Source: JBHELB01 sp041859045 (lineage in GTDB: Bacteria > Hydrogenedentota > Hydrogenedentia > Hydrogenedentales > SLHB01). From it: 64,000 nt of DNA. The position numbers were made by a program, and so were the translations under genes. A model generated the notes under the pieces. That model was not told the DNA's origin, did not search any database, and was given only the letters and a program-made list of their open reading frames with translations. Where the stretch lies: NCBI GenBank assembly GCA_041859045.1, contig JBHELB010000064.1:1-64000 (forward strand), given 5' to 3'. Each line of letters begins with the position of its first letter. The stretch's first letter is position 1. Shown here in pieces: positions 63,001 to 64,000 of the stretch.

Positions 63001-63311
63001 TAGATGTCCACCTTATCTTCGAAGATCGCCTCGACTTGCGAGAACCCATTCCGAGTCAGCGACCGGGTGGACCGCAGGCCGGGAATGCCGGCCATGGCGG
63101 TTTCGATGGGGAAGGCGATTTGTTTTTCAATTTCGCCCGGCGACAAGGCCGGGTAGAGCGTGGTGATTTGGACGATCTTGTTGCTGATGTCGGGCACAGC
63201 GTCAATGGGCAGCCGCAGAAGCGAAAAAAAGCCCAGGACGGCCGCGCCCGCGGTCAGTATCAGCACTAACCAGCGGTGCTGGATACTCAATCTAAGAACA
63301 TTGCTAAGCAT
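60018..63311 (-). CDS. czcA: heavy-metal efflux RND transporter, CzcA-like
   Basis: 1097 residues with the RND layout: first helix near residues 15-32, large periplasmic loops, and helices IV-VI beginning about residue 365. The proton-relay segment AIDFGLIVDGAVIIVEN carries D426, D432 and E439, the pattern of divalent-cation HME-RND pumps (CzcA/CnrA) rather than Cu/Ag CusA. The start is preceded by AAGGAGAT. It is the inner-membrane engine of a tripartite pump with the adaptor encoded just upstream (stop 55 bases before). An outer-membrane partner is expected beyond the window. Confidence 0.93.
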   Translation of the reverse strand: MLSNVLRLSIQHRWLVLILTAGAAVLGFFSLLRLPIDAVPDISNKIVQITTLYPALSPGEIEKQIAFPIETAMAGIPGLRSTRSLTRNGFSQVEAIFEDKVDIYFARQQVMERLAEARESLPSGAEPRMGPITTGLGEVYVYVIEYEHPGGKDAAATDGPSGWQSDGSYLTPEGERLQTEVELAAYLRTLQDWLVKPQLRTVKDVAGVDTIGGYEKQYLVQPDPMKLVSYGLTMGDLVEALERNNASTGAGFIEHQGEALNVRADGRVRTSDDIGSIVLGSKDGTPYYVRDVASVGVGKELRTGAASQNGREVVVGTVLMLLGGNSRTVATSVTEKVNGIQSSLPPDIRLRPVLVRTELVDKTINTVGHSLAMGAILVIVVLLALLGNIRAALITAMAIPLAMLMTAFGMTRMGISGNLMSLGAIDFGLIVDGAVIIVENCLRMMAEKQRDLGRTLTRKERLHEVFTATKQMIQPSVAGQAIIITVYLPILALTGVEGKMFHPMALTVICALVGAFVLSLTFVPAMVAIFITGQVKEKESWIVSGLKWLYAPALRLTLKLRWIVVPASVLIFAGSLILFTRLGQEFVPKLDEGNMTVQSLRIPSTSLTQSQAMQFNVEKAVSALPEVVLMYSKTGTAEVAFDPMPPNISDGYVILKPREQWPDPDMSKADLVDKIRETVAGLPGNLFEYSQPIELRINELVAGVRGDLAIKVFGDDFEKIAPIVQQVIQIVQSVPGAADVKAGQTEGFPSLSIDIDRRAMARHGLNVADVQDIVATAVGGREAGLVFEGDRRFDIVVRLPEELRSNLNALEQLPIPLPRSEETPAEPQGMGRDSAGTTLRGTISLGSIATLSLTEGLGQINREDGKRRLVVQANVRERDLGSFVAEVRKRIDAEVKLTPGTWLVWGGQYENLLAARERLMIVVPFCFLMIFLFLFTTFNSAKYAILVFSGVPLALTGGIASLWLRGIPFSISAAVGFIALSGVAVLNGLVMVTYINHLRRKGVGLEEAIMQGSLTRLRPVMMTALVASLGFVPMAMSVGTGAEVQKPLATVVIGGIVSSTLLTLIVLPALYRMWHRKDEQWTDKDEEHLEHPDVITD

Positions 63312-63365
63312 GAAAGGTGATCTCCTTGGATTCTGTGATTTCTGGTTACGTCATCGTTGGGGGCA

Positions 63366-64000
63366 TTAATGGCCGCTGCATGTTTTGCCTTCCATGATTC
63401 CCTTGGCGATCTCCGCCTTGATGACGAAGGCGCCCTCCACAACAATACGCGTCCCTTGCTCCAAGCCCTTCACAATTTCGACATGCGTGTCGTTGCTGCT
63501 TCCCACCGTCACCGGCGCGGGTACGAAACCCTTGTCGGTTTGTACAAAGACGCAGGTGGACTCCTCAAAGGTCTGCAAAGCGGTCTTCGGCGCCACGACA
63601 GGAACCGTCTGTGTCGTCTGGGTGGACACGAATCCCGTCACGAACTGTCCGGGCCGCCATTGGCCCATTTCATTGGGAAGCACAACGCGCGCAATGGCGG
63701 TGCGGGTCTCTTCGCCCACTAACGGACCCATGTAATCAATGGTAGCGCTGACCCTATCGGATGGATTTTCTCCCGCGCCAATAAGCACCTGCTGGCCCTT
63801 CCGAATGGTGGGAATATCTTTCTGGTACACACTCAGGTTCACCCACACGGTGGTCAAATCCGCTATCGTGAAACAGGAGGCGTCGTCCTTGAGCGATTCG
63901 CCAAGCGTAATATGCTTCTCAATCACAGAACCATCAAAGGGCGCGGTGATCTCATATCGGGTGTAGGAAACGTGGGATTGGCCTGGAATCTCTTTCAAAT
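63366..64000 (-). CDS. czcB: RND periplasmic adaptor, CzcB-like (partial, continues past the window)
   Basis: 211 codons of the C-terminal part are visible; the frame runs off the right edge with no start of its own. It shows the second lipoyl half-motif (ITAPFDGSVIEKHITLGESL, ends ITAPFDGSV and TLGESL), the beta-barrel (LTTVWVNLSVYQKDIPTIRKGQ, ends LTTVWV and IRKGQ) and the membrane-proximal domain (VVEGAFVIKAEI). It would link the CzcA-like pump to an outer-membrane channel. The C-terminal GKTCSGH ends with a possible metal ligand pair. Confidence 0.88.
   Translation of the reverse strand, partial: LKEIPGQSHVSYTRYEITAPFDGSVIEKHITLGESLKDDASCFTIADLTTVWVNLSVYQKDIPTIRKGQQVLIGAGENPSDRVSATIDYMGPLVGEETRTAIARVVLPNEMGQWRPGQFVTGFVSTQTTQTVPVVAPKTALQTFEESTCVFVQTDKGFVPAPVTVGSSNDTHVEIVKGLEQGTRIVVEGAFVIKAEIAKGIMEGKTCSGH

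Noticed and set aside
60018..63311. CusA-type Cu/Ag pump
   Set aside because: The helix-IV segment DFGLIVDG...E matches divalent-cation CzcA-type pumps; no CusF or copper-type partner is visible.
1..64000. CRISPR arrays, tRNA or rRNA genes
   Set aside because: No regularly spaced short repeats, cas genes or recognisable tRNA/rRNA sequence were seen by reading; a covariance-model scan was not possible.

Overview
Most of this 64 kb window reads as a bacterial chromosome segment dominated by accessory DNA: defence islands, transposon and recombinase modules, efflux systems and metal resistance. The DNA is fairly GC-rich. Nothing here fixes the taxonomy, since there is no rRNA or ribosomal protein. 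A secreted DUF4838 protein, tandem ADOP-type permeases (family best known from Acidobacteria), sigma-factor-like proteins with C-terminal membrane anchors and a sigma54-style Kdp regulator suggest an environmental Gram-negative lineage such as Hydrogenedentota, Planctomycetota or Acidobacteriota. This is inference.

Layout. 1-2.3 kb: a decayed IS200/IS605-type element sits between a partial unknown ORF and an AAA+ ATPase whose open frame begins inside the element. 2.3-4.0 kb: a HicB/HicA-like toxin-antitoxin pair lies between two copies of one palindrome, followed by gene debris including a gamma-glutamylcyclotransferase-like fragment. 4.0-22.2 kb: a dense plus-strand defence array in which nearly every gene overlaps the next. 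It runs XRE regulator, hsdM, rhuM fragment, dinD-like, unknown, hsdS, unknown, hsdS-tail remnant, ImmA/IrrE-XRE, PIN-like DUF4411, hsdR, then a type I Wadjet set jetA-jetB-jetC-jetD. jetC carries a frameshift.

22.3-32.7 kb (minus strand): an apparent operon for a tripartite ABC exporter (HlyD-like adaptor, ATPase, two paralogous MacB/FtsX permeases, TolC-like channel) ending in two membrane-anchored ECF-sigma-like genes. 32.9-33.4 kb: a GNAT acetyltransferase interrupted by one amber codon. 33.7-43.3 kb: an NtrC-type regulator, then a candidate sigma54 promoter, a membrane histidine kinase, two 26-residue membrane peptides (the second is KdpF), KdpA, KdpB, KdpC, and a kinase-less KdpD sensor fused to a Usp domain and a PTS EIIA domain. 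This looks like a potassium-uptake unit with re-wired regulation. 43.9-46.5 kb: a secreted DUF4838 protein.

46.8-51.6 kb (minus): a complete Qat anti-phage operon (qatA-B-C-D) with its own terminator. 51.8-56.0 kb (plus): a DUF6431 zinc-ribbon-like protein, a large serine recombinase and two ParB/RepB-type proteins, probably a mobile-element module. 56.4-64.0 kb (minus): a divalent heavy-metal resistance cluster (CzcB-like adaptor cut by the window edge, CzcA-like RND pump, small membrane protein, Zn/Cd/Pb P-type ATPase, Cys-rich DUF2703 lipoprotein, DUF302 protein).

No tRNA, rRNA or CRISPR array was recognised. The strongest candidates for undescribed biology are the KdpD-Usp-EIIA fusion with its sigma54 promoter, the apparent type I RM/Wadjet co-operon with two unknown embedded proteins, and the recombinase/double-ParB module beside Qat.
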